From the NCBI GenBank assembly GCA_029933115.1, contig JAOZOT010000072.1, positions 1-7,099 on the forward strand: 7,099 bases of DNA, read 5' to 3'. A program made the position numbers and the translations under genes. Below, piece after piece: positions 6,733-7,099 of this stretch (within the stretch, counting starts at the first letter, position 1; each line of letters opens with the position of its first letter). Below the pieces are notes generated by a model. It worked only from the letters and a program-made list of their open reading frames with translations. It was not told the DNA's origin and ran no database searches. This DNA is from Anaerolineae bacterium. Its GTDB lineage: Bacteria; Chloroflexota; Anaerolineae; E26-bin7.

Positions 6733-6765
6733 AATCCCAAATCTCAAATCCCAAATTGGGATTTG
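6733..6765. repeat. Repeat with direct copies and a near-perfect palindrome between nuoK and nuoL
   Basis: AATCCCAAAT occurs twice in direct orientation (6733-6742 and 6747-6756). The second copy is part of a palindrome at 6745-6765, with arms CAAATCCCAA and TTGGGATTTG around one central base. As RNA it can form a 9-bp stem with a 3-nt loop. No T-run follows on the minus strand, so a terminator is unlikely. The element fills much of the 62-base gap and stops one base short of the nuoL ribosome-binding site. It looks like a short dispersed intergenic repeat. Confidence 0.7.
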
Positions 6766-6779
6766 GTCATTCTCCTCGA

Positions 6780-7091
6780 TTACCACTTCATCAGGTTGAT
6801 ATCTTCTACGACGACGGTATCGTGGCTGCGGTAGATGGCGATGGTCAGCGCCAGCCCCACGGCGGCCTCGGCGGCGGCCACCGTAAAGGCAAAGATGGCA
6901 AAGACCTGGCCAGTGGAGGCCGCCGGTGTGATGTAACGCCAGAAGGCCACCAGATTGATGTTGACGGCGTTGAGCATCAACTCAATGCCCATCAGGATGC
7001 CGATGGCGTTACGGCGAGACAACACGCCGTACAGGCCGATGCAAAAAAGCGCAGCGGCGACAATTAAATACCAACTCAAAGGAATGGTCAT
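6780..7091 (-). CDS. nuoK: NADH-quinone oxidoreductase subunit K
   Basis: NuoK is a small membrane subunit (related to MrpC/ND4L) that links the quinone-site core to the antiporter-like pumps. The 103-residue product has the usual length and three predicted membrane helices. The two functionally important membrane glutamates are present: Glu37 in GIELMLNAVN and Glu75 in VAAAEAAVGLAL. The motif RRNAIGILMGIELM is typical of the family. The start ATG (7089-7091) probably overlaps the stop of an upstream nuoJ in an ATGA arrangement. No convincing Shine-Dalgarno is visible in the eight upstream bases available, which fits coupling to nuoJ. Unlike most junctions of the operon, 62 bases with a palindromic repeat separate it from nuoL. 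Confidence 0.97.
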   Translation of the reverse strand: MTIPLSWYLIVAAALFCIGLYGVLSRRNAIGILMGIELMLNAVNINLVAFWRYITPAASTGQVFAIFAFTVAAAEAAVGLALTIAIYRSHDTVVVEDINLMKW

Positions 7092-7099
7092 GATAAGCC
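7088..7099 (-). CDS. nuoJ: Probable 3' end of nuoJ (only the last codons are in the window)
   Basis: On the minus strand the last bases read GGC TTA TCA TGA. This could be the final Gly-Leu-Ser and stop of an upstream gene, with the TGA overlapping the nuoK ATG by four bases. nuoJ is the gene expected immediately before nuoK in nuo operons. Only four codons are visible, so the identity rests on gene order alone. Confidence 0.3.
   Translation of the reverse strand, partial: GLS

Noticed and set aside
6744..6777. Possible eight-codon leader peptide (ATG at 6770 to TGA at 6744) after GAGGAG, between nuoK and nuoL
   Set aside because: The purine-rich site is only one base from the ATG, and the whole frame is made of the palindromic repeat. 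It is not supported as a gene.

Overview
The window is the distal part of a bacterial respiratory complex I (NADH-quinone oxidoreductase, nuo) operon. Every gene lies on the minus strand, so transcription runs from high to low coordinates. In transcription order it holds a probable last few codons of nuoJ, then nuoK (6780-7091), nuoL (4609-6717), a first nuoM (3068-4597), a second and clearly different nuoM (1498-2961), and nuoN (68-1495). All five complete genes encode membrane-arm subunits. NuoL, the two NuoM and NuoN are antiporter-like proton-pumping subunits, and NuoK belongs to the small-subunit channel next to them.

The most notable feature is the tandem pair of nuoM genes, giving four antiporter-like subunits instead of three. 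NuoL carries a matching change. Its long C-terminal lateral helix, which clamps the other pumps together, contains a tandem repeat of about 26 residues (W..DR..(I/V)DG at residues 622 and 648), as if lengthened to span one more module. This fits the reported '2M' class of complex I with a fourth pumping subunit. The second NuoM keeps the TM5 Glu, TM8 Lys and TM12 Glu but has Leu in place of the otherwise near-invariant TM7 Lys.

The junctions nuoJ/K, nuoL/M1 and nuoM2/N are tight or overlapping and look translationally coupled. The two loose junctions, K/L (62 nt) and M1/M2 (106 nt), are each largely filled by a palindromic repeat of the dispersed intergenic type. Just at the end of nuoN, its stop codon is embedded in a perfect TTGACA-N17-TATAAT promoter pointing out of the left edge. 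A short hairpin whose loop holds a Shine-Dalgarno-like sequence follows it, suggesting a new transcription unit begins there.

The organism is a bacterium with moderately GC-rich coding sequence. The tandem nuoM and the style of the two intergenic repeats suggest Chloroflexota (Anaerolineae-like), but this is an inference and nothing in the window proves it. No RNA genes, CRISPR arrays, insertion sequences or defence genes are visible. No stretch over 300 bases lacks a gene.
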